Shown here piece after piece: positions 27,302-37,700 of a stretch of DNA of 64,000 nucleotides; positions within the stretch are counted from its first letter, which is position 1; every line of letters starts with the position of its first letter. Source of the DNA: JAVVSK01 sp036654235 (GTDB lineage: Bacteria > Bacillota > Clostridia > Christensenellales > CAG-138). Where the stretch lies: the NCBI GenBank assembly GCA_036654235.1, contig JAVVSK010000004.1:79215-143214 (forward strand), written 5' to 3'. A model generated the notes under the pieces. The model was not told where the DNA came from, made no database searches, and saw only the letters and a program-made list of their open reading frames with translations. The position numbers were made by a program, and so were the translations under genes.

Positions 27302-28699
27302 TTATAACCTCTTCAGCTTAGCGCCGTTTTTCCCATCTTCTATCATAAAGCCCATTGTTTTAAGCTTTTCTCTTATCTCGTCGCTTCTCGCGTAATTTTT
27401 ATTCGCCCTCGCCTCCGCGCGTTCGTTAAGAAGTAAAAGCGCCTCTTTCGGGAATTCTTCCGCATCCCCCCTACCCTGTAAAAGTCCCAAAACGGAAAGC
27501 ATAGAATAAAACTCCACCTTGCCTTTTCTCAATGCCTCGTCTCCTACCGTCTCCGTTACAAATGTATTTATGAGCCTTACGCAATCAAAGAGCGAACCTA
27601 TCGCGTCTGCTGTATTTAAATCGTCATCCATCGCCCTTATGAATTCGGTTTTAAGTTTATCCAGCTCATTCAAAAACTCAGCGTCTCTCTCGCTTAAATT
27701 ACCAATAGAAACTCTCGCTTCTTCAAGTCTCTCCTTAGCCGTCTTTATCCTTAAAAGTCCGGTCTTAGCCTGTTCCATAAGTTCAAAGCTAAAGTTTATC
27801 GGAGTTCTATATTGAGAGGAGAGCATGAAAAGGCGCACTGCATCTCCGGAAAAATCTTTTAATATATCTCTTAGTAGAAAAAAGTTCCCCGCGCTCTTAC
27901 TCATCTTTTGACTATTAACGTTTATATGTCCATTATGCATCCAAAGATTCGCGAACGGTTTCCCCGTCGCCGCCTCACTTTGTGCTATTTCGTTTTCATG
28001 GTGCGGAAAAACGAGGTCAACCCCTCCCGCATGAATATCGAAGGTTTCCCCTAAAATATCCATACTCATGGCGGAACATTCTATATGCCAACCCGGACGC
28101 CCCTTACCCCAAGGTGCATTCCAAAAAGGTTCGCCCTCTTTATATCCCTTCCAAAGAGCAAAGTCAAGAGGGTCTTTCTTATGTTCCGTCGGATCTACGC
28201 GCGCGCCGCTCTCAAGTTCCTCAACCGACTGACCCGAAAGCTTTCCATAATCTTTAAAACTCCTAACCGCAAAATAAACGTCCCCATTGTCCGCCGAATA
28301 AGCAAATCCGTTTTTTATGAGCTTGGAAATAAGCGCTATTATATCGTCAATATGCTCAGTAGCCCGCGGCGTCGCCGTTGGGTGTTTAACGGAAAGCGAG
28401 TCAACATCTCTGTAAAATTCGGAGATATACTTATCTGCAAGATCCTTTATAGTTAGGTTTTCTTCGGCGCCACGCCTTATAAGCTTATCGTCAATATCGG
28501 TAAAGTTCTGAACATAAGTCACCTTATATCCCGAAAATTCAAGATATCTCCTAAGCGTATCGAATATTATCAATGGGCGCGCGTTTCCTATATGTATCAA
28601 ATTATAGACCGTAGGTCCACAGACATACATCGAAATTGTCCCCGGGACTATCGGGCTAAGTTCCTCCTTAGCGCGCGTCATAGTGTTATAAAACTTCAT
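27302..28699 (-). CDS. cysS: Cysteinyl-tRNA synthetase
   Basis: 465 residues, class I synthetase charging tRNA-Cys. Visible are [17 protein letters not shown] (HIGH motif), the zinc-ligand region HIECSAMSM with [15 protein letters not shown], and KMSKS within [10 protein letters not shown]. The start at 28699 follows GGAGG by 8 bases and matches the family N-terminus MKFYNTMTR; a longer frame to 28783 lacks support. It heads an operon with the membrane protein, orr and argF. No T-box leader was recognised. Confidence 0.96.
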   Translation of the reverse strand: MKFYNTMTRAKEELSPIVPGTISMYVCGPTVYNLIHIGNARPLIIFDTLRRYLEFSGYKVTYVQNFTDIDDKLIRRGAEENLTIKDLADKYISEFYRDVDSLSVKHPTATPRATEHIDDIIALISKLIKNGFAYSADNGDVYFAVRSFKDYGKLSGQSVEELESGARVDPTEHKKDPLDFALWKGYKEGEPFWNAPWGKGRPGWHIECSAMSMDILGETFDIHAGGVDLVFPHHENEIAQSEAATGKPFANLWMHNGHINVNSQKMSKSAGNFFLLRDILKDFSGDAVRLFMLSSQYRTPINFSFELMEQAKTGLLRIKTAKERLEEARVSIGNLSERDAEFLNELDKLKTEFIRAMDDDLNTADAIGSLFDCVRLINTFVTETVGDEALRKGKVEFYSMLSVLGLLQGRGDAEEFPKEALLLLNERAEARANKNYARSDEIREKLKTMGFMIEDGKNGAKLKRL

Positions 28700-28801
28700 A
28701 CATCGCACCTCCATACTTCTCTTTATCATATCATAAAACATAGAACATTTACCAATATATTTATCTCGCCTAGAAAAATTCATGTTCGCGTTTTAAAGCA
28801 T

Positions 28802-28856
28802 AAAAAAGCTCCGTACACCCATTTTTTGTATTTTTAGGTGGCGCACAGAGCTTTTT
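28802..28856 (-). terminator. Probable terminator after ypeB
   Basis: AAAAAGCTC (28803-28811) pairs with GAGCTTTTT (28848-28856), with a second, imperfect paired section inside. On the minus strand the stem ends in a T run. It lies between ypeB and the cysS promoter region. Confidence 0.6.
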
Positions 28857-28886
28857 GGGTTTACAGACTAAAAGTTTTTATAAAGT

Positions 28887-30224
28887 TTATAGAACGAGGC
28901 TACCGTCTTCCGAATCTATAACCATATACACTTGCTCTTCATCCCCGTTTTCGGCATTTATATAGACTATATAGCTTGTATCGTTCAAAACCGTTTTAAA
29001 TTCATAGCAAAGCACCTCGTTAGTCGGCGTAAGCGGGATAAACGCAAGTCTTTCGGAAACTATTTGTAAAGACGAATTGATAGCTCTACGCGCATCCTCT
29101 AGTGATATTTCAGGTTCTTTAATATCGCGTTCAACATGCGAAAATAAATAATTTCTCGCGTCTATTCCTACTATTTCTGAAGTTTCGCGATCTGCATATA
29201 CTTTAACTAGGTCGCTGTAAAGAATTACTCCGTTTTGCGTAGCCGCGAAGGATATTAGGGCAACGCCACCGTAATATTGACCATATGTCGCCTCCATCGC
29301 CGCATATCCGTGTTCATCTAAATACTTTTTGCCCGCGTCTTTATAAGTTGCTACGCTTGCGTCGTCGGGTTTACCTTCCTCCGAACCTACCACACTCGTC
29401 ATAAAATATACGACCGACCCTCCGAGCTTACTTATTGAAATATCTATCTCGCGCCCGTCGGGAGTAAGCCCATGAAAGTCGAATGCAGGAATCGTCCCGT
29501 TATTATCACTTGAAAGTTCGAGAGTCGATCCATCGGGAATACAGGAAAGAGCCTTATCGCGGCAAGCGTTTTCGTCCATTCTTTCGCCCGTAACCCCCTT
29601 TGCCTCTGCCTTTTCCGTACTCTCTGAGAACGGTCCGTCGTAAATCAGCGTCGGAAATTCATCTATACCATCCTTATTCTTATATTCTCCGCTTTCCGTT
29701 TCGTAAAAGGCTTCTCCCGATAATTGTTCTATAGGAAAGCTGTTATCATTCAATTTCGTACTCACTTTGTTTTGGATATTTCCACAAGTCTCTCTAAGTC
29801 CGTTTATTTGCGTTAGGTCATCATCGCTAAGAGCCGCCCCTTTTAATAGCTTTTTTGAGAGTGAATGCGCAAAATCGCCGACTTGCGTTATAAATCGTTT
29901 CGTAGCTAACGCATCTACGTGTGAACTTGGTATTTGCGAAAGCAGAGAAGAAATTGAACCCGAAGAACGCCAAATATCATCGAGAAGTAAAAGGTATTGC
30001 GTCTTTGAATTCACTGCGTTCATCTTATCGAGAGTTACCGAAAGTTTATTCAGTTCGTCGTTTAAATCATTATACGCACGTTTATACATGTTCTCCGCCG
30101 CAAGCTGATATGATTCCGCGCGCGACTTTTGCCCTACACCCCATATACTCATAGCGATAAGTCCAATGGCACATACAAGGGGAACGACAGTTGCAAGTAA
30201 AAAATTTAAGGTTTTTTCAGACAT
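28887..30224 (-). CDS. ypeB: Germination protein YpeB
   Basis: About 445 residues with an N-terminal membrane anchor (about 5-27), a helical region with AYNDLNDELNKLSVTLDKM near residue 55, and PepSY-like repeats in the C-terminal half (ACRDKALSCIPDG; LEDARRAINSSLQIV). YpeB is required for SleB stability and localisation in spores, and here it directly follows sleB. The start at 30224 is supported by AGGAGGG about 9 bases upstream; the ATG at 30254 is not. Confidence 0.9.
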   Translation of the reverse strand: MSEKTLNFLLATVVPLVCAIGLIAMSIWGVGQKSRAESYQLAAENMYKRAYNDLNDELNKLSVTLDKMNAVNSKTQYLLLLDDIWRSSGSISSLLSQIPSSHVDALATKRFITQVGDFAHSLSKKLLKGAALSDDDLTQINGLRETCGNIQNKVSTKLNDNSFPIEQLSGEAFYETESGEYKNKDGIDEFPTLIYDGPFSESTEKAEAKGVTGERMDENACRDKALSCIPDGSTLELSSDNNGTIPAFDFHGLTPDGREIDISISKLGGSVVYFMTSVVGSEEGKPDDASVATYKDAGKKYLDEHGYAAMEATYGQYYGGVALISFAATQNGVILYSDLVKVYADRETSEIVGIDARNYLFSHVERDIKEPEISLEDARRAINSSLQIVSERLAFIPLTPTNEVLCYEFKTVLNDTSYIVYINAENGDEEQVYMVIDSEDGSLVL

Positions 30225-30237
30225 ATAAGTTTCCCTC

Positions 30238-30951
30238 CTATTTACAAAAAACATGTTCGCCTATTGTAAGCGCAATTGGACGACTGAGCATCCATTTATT
30301 GCTGGTTTTTTTCGGATTATAATAATAGAGGCATCCGTTTGTTGGATCATACCCATTCATCGCATCGCGCGCCGCTTTAAGCGCACTTTCGTCGGGAGAT
30401 AAGTTTATCTGACCATCGGCAACGACAGAAAAAGCTCCGCTCTGATATACAACGCCCGCTATAGAGTTTGGAAACTCCGCGCTTTTAACTCTGTTTAAAA
30501 CGACGGCGGCTACCGCTACCTGTCCCTTATATGGTTCTCCACGCGCCTCTCCATAAACCAGCTTTGCTAAAAGCTGAATATCCCCGCTTCCGCTGTTGCT
30601 CGCGTTTCCGCCCACCGTCGTGGTTCCGGCGGAAGCGCTTATTCCGAGACTCTTTAAAGTCTGAGTTCCGACAATTCCGTCAGCTGTCAATCCGTTTGCC
30701 TTTTGAAATACTTTTACCGCTTTTTCAGTATTGCTTCCGAATATGCCATCGAGAGAGTCGCTATAATACCCCCATTGTTTTAGCTTCGTTTGAAGTTTTT
30801 TAACATCCTCCCCGCGCGCACCGACTTTAAGAACGGCGTATGCGGTGATCGGATATAACGCAAGAGCCAGCGCAATAACAATGGCTGTCGTTATCATTAA
30901 AGATTGTTTTAGTTTTGCTCTATCGTCAATTCGTATGAGCCTCATTTCCAC
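30238..30951 (-). CDS. sleB: Spore cortex-lytic enzyme SleB
   Basis: 237 residues: an N-terminal signal/membrane segment (about 17-38), a peptidoglycan-binding domain (about 42-102, with GARGEDVKKLQTKL and DGIFGSNTEKAVKVFQ), and a C-terminal Hydrolase_2 lytic-transglycosylase domain from about 125 (LLAKLVYGEARGE, catalytic Glu; later AVAAVVLNRVKS). The start is GTG at 30951, with AAGGAGG 9 bases upstream, overlapping the end of spoIIR by 26 bases. It degrades cortex during germination. Confidence 0.93.
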   Translation of the reverse strand: MEMRLIRIDDRAKLKQSLMITTAIVIALALALYPITAYAVLKVGARGEDVKKLQTKLKQWGYYSDSLDGIFGSNTEKAVKVFQKANGLTADGIVGTQTLKSLGISASAGTTTVGGNASNSGSGDIQLLAKLVYGEARGEPYKGQVAVAAVVLNRVKSAEFPNSIAGVVYQSGAFSVVADGQINLSPDESALKAARDAMNGYDPTNGCLYYYNPKKTSNKWMLSRPIALTIGEHVFCK

Positions 30952-31528
30952 TTTTGAAAACCTCCTTTAGCCAATCAAACAGCTGTGCGAATAAGCTTTT
31001 AAATTCGCGTTCTTCAGATTTGCCGTTAGTTTGTTCATCGGGTGTATTAACTATGCAAAGAGGCGGATATATCACGCACCACCAATTTTTTCCCCCGCCA
31101 TCGCCCAAAATTATCCTCAAAGCTTCATATTCCCCCGCCTTATATAAAACATTTCCATATGTTTTATCCGGAAAATCATATTTTCCAACGCGCATTTCAA
31201 AGAGATAATAAGCCCCGTTTTCAAAAAGTGTATTTTCGACGATCTTTTCCAAAGCTGCGCCAAGAGTTAAAATTTTCCTTTCAGATTCCATCGCGTCTTC
31301 GGATTTTGAAAAATTTAACGTTCCGGAATTAAGTATCGCGTCCCGAACCGCGAGCTTTACCCTCTGATCTTCAACTCCGTCGCTATTCGCGATTATGTGA
31401 AGACGAAGTATATTGCTTTTTTCATCCGTCGCTTTTGCGGTTTTCATTGTTCCCGAGCCGGTAAGTAAAACCGCCAATAACATCAAAACAATCAAAAAAT
31501 TCAACATACATATTGTTTTTTCTTTCAT
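30926..31528 (-). CDS. spoIIR: Stage II sporulation protein R
   Basis: About 200 residues with an N-terminal signal segment. SpoIIR is secreted from the forespore and triggers SpoIIGA processing of pro-sigma-E. Family signatures are ILRLHIIANSDGVEDQRVK, TYGNVLYKAGEYEALRIIL and GGKNWWCVIYPPLC. The ATG at 31528 is preferred over 31546 (no ribosome site), although the AGAG before it is weak. It precedes sleB and ypeB in one unit. Confidence 0.92.
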   Translation of the reverse strand: MKEKTICMLNFLIVLMLLAVLLTGSGTMKTAKATDEKSNILRLHIIANSDGVEDQRVKLAVRDAILNSGTLNFSKSEDAMESERKILTLGAALEKIVENTLFENGAYYLFEMRVGKYDFPDKTYGNVLYKAGEYEALRIILGDGGGKNWWCVIYPPLCIVNTPDEQTNGKSEEREFKSLFAQLFDWLKEVFKSGNEAHTN

Positions 31529-31747
31529 AGTCTCTTTAAACCTCATTTTTTATATACTGTACTTATTATTGACGTTTTTTTGATTGCAAGACCGAATCCA
31601 TTCTAAACTTTTCATGAAATTATTGTCGAATCTAAAAAACAATATCAATATAAATATTTTTTTTAAGCGGAGATACTTAGATCATGCATTTTCTTCAAAG
31701 CTTTTGTTCATACTACGCCGAGAGTAATATCCAAAGATGGAGGCAAA

Positions 31748-34700
31748 ATGCAGACCGATTCAGGCTATTTTTTCCCAAAAAACATTCGCCTCGTCGATGA
31801 CGAAATGCTGGCAGAAGCAAAAGAGCTGGCTTTTTTGCGTACCGAAAAGAAGAAACGTCCTTTTGATAAGGCGGCGTTTAAATTAAGTATCGATAAAAAA
31901 CGTCTTTTTGATACATATAAAGTGCTGTTAAACGCAAAGCGCGATGGACATTTTGTTCCAGGCAGTGCCGGTGAAATGTTTTTTGATAACTTTTATCTCG
32001 TCGAAAAAGCGCTGCTCACTCTCGAAACCGATATGAGAGTCGATAAATCCGCTTCAATACCCATAAGCGCTGAGGGCGGAATGCTCTCGCTTCCGCGCGT
32101 ATATATAATCGTATCCGAGTTTTTCTCATGCACCGGAGGGCGCTTCAGCGAAAATTTTTATGAGTATATAATGAGTTTTCAAAGCGTTTCGCCACTTTAC
32201 AGTGATGAGCTTTTTTGTCTCCCAATAATGATAAAAATAGCTCTCATAAAGCTCATGTCCCTTGAGGCTATGAATATTCTCGTTCGCATATCCGAACATG
32301 AACATGCCGATGCGTTTTTTTCTGCGCTTACAAATAGCGGAGTTTCGGAAAAGAGAAAGAGCTTGCTTATCGGAAATGCGGTTAAAACTCTGAGCGATGT
32401 CGGAATATTGCGCCTTCGTGCAAAGCTCATTGAAGCGGATGAATTTTCTAAAAAAGATCTTTTAACCGATGAAGCTGCGCGTCTTAAAAATATAAATTCA
32501 GATGAACTTTTCAGTATGAATAGTAAGGCTGAAGAACGCGAAAACCAAATAGTAAAAAACGTTATTAATTCCCTTAGGCTAATAGATACGACTGATTTTG
32601 CTGAGCTTACCGAACGCCTTAGCCTTATTGAGCGCGCCCTCTCCTTTGATAGCGTTTACGTCAATATGGATTCAGCATCGAAGCAAAGCTATAGGGAAGA
32701 AGTAGTTAGGATAGCGAAACAAATTGGGGTTGACGAAGCCGTCATCGCAAAACGCGCCGCTGCTCTAAGCGAAAATAAGTCAAAAAAGCAGGGACATGTC
32801 GGTTACTATATCATTGGCGCGGGTAAAACAGAGCTTATAAATTCCCTCCTACCCGAAAAAAAAATTAATCAAACAGATTATAGCGCGCGTCTTTTTTTCT
32901 ATATTGTTATTCAGCTCGCTATTTTATTGCCTATTCTTTTGCTTTCTTTCATCGGAAGCCCATTTTATGTATTATTGGGTCTTATTCCTGCGTTGTCAAT
33001 AGCCGCATTCTTAGGCGCGCTCCTTTTTAAGAGTGCATTCCCCGTAAATCATATACCTAGAATAAAGGTAATCCGCGGTGCGGGAGAAAACGCAAGAACC
33101 CTCGTCACTATTCCGGTTTTAATATTAGATAAAAAGAGTCTAGATGACGCTATAGACGAAATAGAAACTCATTACGCGGGAAATCCATTGCAAGATTGTT
33201 TTTTCTCAATACTTTGTGATTTTAAAGATGCTGATTATGATATCAACGATACAGAAACCAAGCTTGTCGAAACCGCGAAGGAAAGGATAGAGGCGCTTAA
33301 TAAAAAGTACCAAAGAAACGAACCAATATTTTACCTTTTTTTCAGGAAACGCGAGTTTAATAAGAACGATAATATTTTCATGGGGTATGAACGAAAGCGC
33401 GGGGCTGTTATGGCTCTTGTTAAACTTATCGTTGAGAGCGACGGCGAATGCTTCTTTTTTGACAGCCCTCCCCTACCCCAAAAGCTTAAATATATAACGG
33501 TTCTCGATGCTGACACTTATCTCGCTCCCGGAAGCCTCAGCGAACTTATAGGCGCGATGATCCATCCCCTCAATGCCCCTGTATCCGATAAGTTTGGTAT
33601 TGTTAAAGAGGGTCATGCCGTAATCGCCCCGCGCATTGAGACAACGGCGGTCAGTGCCGCTAAATCGCGTTTTTCCGCACTCATGTCTTTTGACGCGGGA
33701 ATGAATACCTATACCGGTGCGGTTAGTGATCTGTATCAGGATGCGTTCGACGAAGGACTTTTTACGGGAAAAGGCATATTCGATATCGACTGTTTCTATA
33801 ATGCGCTTATGTATAGAATCCCGGAGAACACGGTTTTAAGTCATGACGTTCTCGAAGGCTGCATATTAAGAAGCGGATATATGAGCGACACTATTCTTTA
33901 CGACGGTGAGCCCGGAACCTTTGCCGCATATCAAAAGCGTGCGCATAGGTGGATTCGCGGAGATTGGCAACTTATCCGATTTTTAGGGCGTAAATTCCCT
34001 GAAACTGACGATACAAAACGAAGCGAATTTCTTTCTGGGCTTTCGCGCTATAAACTTTTCGACAATCTTAGGCGCAGTCTTACGCTTCCGCTTATCTTTT
34101 TAGCGTTTTTTGCATCTATCTTTACCGGGTTTCGGCTTTACACCTTAGTAGCCCTAATCGCCCTAATTTTACCAGAAGTTTATTCCGTCGCTAGCGCTTG
34201 TATCTTAGCGGTGTTTAGGCGAAACGCAGACCTTCGCGGAACGCTCTTCGATTGTTTCAACAATATAAAACGCGCTTTGTTCTCACTCTTTACCCTGCCC
34301 ACCACTGCTTGTGATACTATTGACGCTATAATTCGTTCTCTTTACCGCGTATATTTTTCTCGAAAGAATATGCTCGAATGGATTACCGCCGCCGCCGGGG
34401 AAAAATCTTCGGGAGGAATTATGCGAGTTATAAAAAAGATGCGGTTTAATATTATCTTCGGGATTTTCTTTTTGCTTTCTCCTATTTTTTCCCCAAACAG
34501 CGGAATCTTAACTTCTCTCTACGGCGCTTTTTTAACGCTTATGCCAATTATTACCGCGTTTTTGGAGCTTCCTTTTGAAAAGAAAAATGTAAAAACCGCC
34601 GACCGTGAGATCCTTTTAAAAACCGCGCGATCAATATACGCCTACTTTAACGATTTTTGCAACGAAAAAACGCATTACCTGCCCCCTGATAACTTTCAGG

Positions 34701-37700
34701 AATCCCCGAAAAAATTGCCGGTTCGGCATACCTCGCCTACCAATATTGGCATGGCACTCATGGCTACCCTCTCCGCCTACGACCTTAATATCATAAGCGA
34801 AGATACCTTAATTTCGCGTCTCGCTAAAATGACTGAATCGATCAAAAGGTTAGAGAAGTTGAACGGACACCTCTACAACTGGTACGATATCGAAAGTATG
34901 GAAAAAATACATCCCTGCTACGTTTCTACGGTCGATAGCGGAAACCTCGCCGCATCTTTGATAGTGACCGCCGAAGCGCTTCGCTCTATAGATAGCGATA
35001 AAGCTAGAGAACTTTCGAAAAAAATAGATACTTTGTCTTCCGCTATGGATTTCTCTATGCTTTATTCTGAGGAGCGCGGACTTTTCTATATAGGCTTTGA
35101 CGCTGAAAACGGAAGCTTTAATAATTCATGCTACGATATGTTGGCATCAGAAGCGCGACTTACCTATTTTGTGGCTATAGCGGAAAAACAAATACCCGCA
35201 AAGTCATGGCTTTTACTTTCAAGACTTTTAGTTAGGAGTAAACTTGATTTTTCTCTTGTATCCTGGGGGGGAACCTGCTTTGAATACCTAATGCCCGTTT
35301 TATTTACCGGCTCTGTTAAAAATACGCTAATGGATGAAACTCTAAACACCGTTGCCTCAACTATGGAGCGCTACGCAGCGCCCAATAAGATTTTCGGCAT
35401 ATCGGAGTCTGGCTTTTTTGCGTTTGATAAATTTATGTACTATCAATATAAGGCGTTCGGTGTTCCGAAGTTAGCTCTAAGTAAAATGCGAGAGCGCGAA
35501 CTCGTAATAGCCCCCTATGCTTCTCTTCTCCTACTCATGGTAGATCCTGAGGCGGCTATCGTAAACCTAAAGCGGCTTTACGATATTGGCGCTTATTCGA
35601 AATACGGTTTTTTTGAGGCGATAGATTATACAAAAAGCCGCGTTCAAAACGACCGCGGCTATGAAATAGTTGAAAGCTTTATGGCACATCATCTCGGAAT
35701 GAGCATATGCTCAATAAACAACATATTGAACAATTTTGCCCTAGAGAAGCGCTTTATGAAGAATCCCAATATGAGAGCTTACCGCCTGCTTCTTGAGGAA
35801 AAAGCACCAAAGCGCGGTTTACGGTTAAAACAATATGAAAGCTCAGTATATCAAAATGAGGAAAAGAAAAAAATCCCCGCAATACGCGCGCGAATAATCG
35901 AAAGACCTATGTCGCGGCACGAAACTCAGCTACTTTCAAACGGAACTTATACCGTCTTTATACGTGACGACGGTATGGGCTTTTCAAAATATGACGATCT
36001 ATATTTGACGCGATTTTTACGTGATCCCGTTCGCGGCGAATCCGGAATTCGCTTCTACGTTAAATGTGACGGCGAAATTTGGGGACTTACCGAACGCGAC
36101 GATAAAACGGATGAATATTTATGCACTTTGGAACCGCATAAAGTGACGCATACGAAGTCAAGAAATAAGCTTAAATCCACAGTGGAAGTTGCCGTTTCAC
36201 CGGATATAAACGGAGAAATAAGAAAAATTTCTTTCGTCAACCATTCCTCTTTTGACCGCGATATTGAGCTTATGGCATATTTTGAGGTACAGTTCTCTAG
36301 CGATTCCGAATTTACTTCGCACCCAGCTTTCGTAAAGCTCACGGTAGACGCGAAAACCGACTCAAATATACTCCTTTTTAATAGACGGAAAGGCGATATT
36401 TATATCTATGCCTCTCTCGTTGGCTCAACTCTTCCGCGCTATGCGACCGATCGTCTTTCCTGCGTCGGACGTTGTAAACGCGCTATCTCGGCGCTTAATG
36501 AACCTCTTATGGTTGGAATCGACGTTTCCGCCCCAATAGAGCCTTGCTGTATGGCGCGGGAAACGGCGCATATAAAACCGGGAGCCGCCGAAGCTTTTAC
36601 TTTTATCGTTGGGCTTTCTTTTGACGAAGAAAAAGCTTTAAACGACGCGCGTGAGCTTATAAAAATTGAATCTGCCATATTTGATATGAGCTATCATAGC
36701 GCCCTTTCGTTTCAAAATTCGCTCAATCTAACCTCCGGTAAAATTGAACTTTTTGAACGCATCGCCGGTTTTTTAATAGAAAGCATCGAAAAAAAACCGG
36801 GTAATTTAACGCCCGTATCTTTAGGCGTTGAAACTCTCTATAAATATGCAATAAGCTTTCTTCATCCTATCATAACGGTTAAGATTTCGAGCATCACCCA
36901 AATGCGTATTATCAAGACGCTCCTGTCCCTTAAAAGCTATCTTTCAGCTAAGGGTATTATATTCGACTTCGTTATAATAGGCGACTATAAAAACGAATAT
37001 GCGAACGAACTTAAAACGCGAATTTTAGAACTCACCTTAGCTAACGGAAATCAAAGCACCGTGCATGTTTTAGATGGATTCGCTCTAAAGAGCGAGGAAG
37101 AACAACTTATTCTTCTCCTCTCAACCGTCGTAATAGATCCGAATAAGTCCCTCGATAAGCAGTTTATGAACGAGAGAGAACGCGAATATCCGCATATTTT
37201 CACAAAAAAGCTCCCGTCTCTCCCTCTCGAAAAACCGAGGCTGCTCTTCGATAATGGTCTCGGTGGTTTCGACCCCGAAACGAACGAATACGTTATCGTT
37301 CTGGCTCCCGGGGCAAGTACCCCTCTACCTTGGTCTAATGTGCTTTCAAACGAGAATTTCGGTGCGATAATAACCGAAAGCGGAGGTGGCTTTACATATA
37401 AAAACAATAGCCGACTCAAAAAAATAACAGCTTTTGATAACGATCCGATTTCCGATATAAAGAGCGAAACTTTATTCATAAAAGACGGTGATAATGTATT
37501 TTCTATAGCACCTACCTATATTTCGCGAGATGAACAGGTGATTATTCGGCATGGATTCGGTTACTCTCAGTTTACTTCATCCGCCGCTATGCTCTGCAGC
37601 GTTATGACGGTTTTCGTAGACCCCGTCCTTCCGCTTAAATATTATCATGTTGAGATTAAAAATCCGCGCAACTCGAAGCGTGAACTGTCCGCGATGTTTT

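Noticed and set aside
28700..28886. Possible T-box leader before cysS
   Set aside because: The region between ypeB and cysS holds a terminator and promoter-like sequence but no T-box core or specifier stem that I can see.
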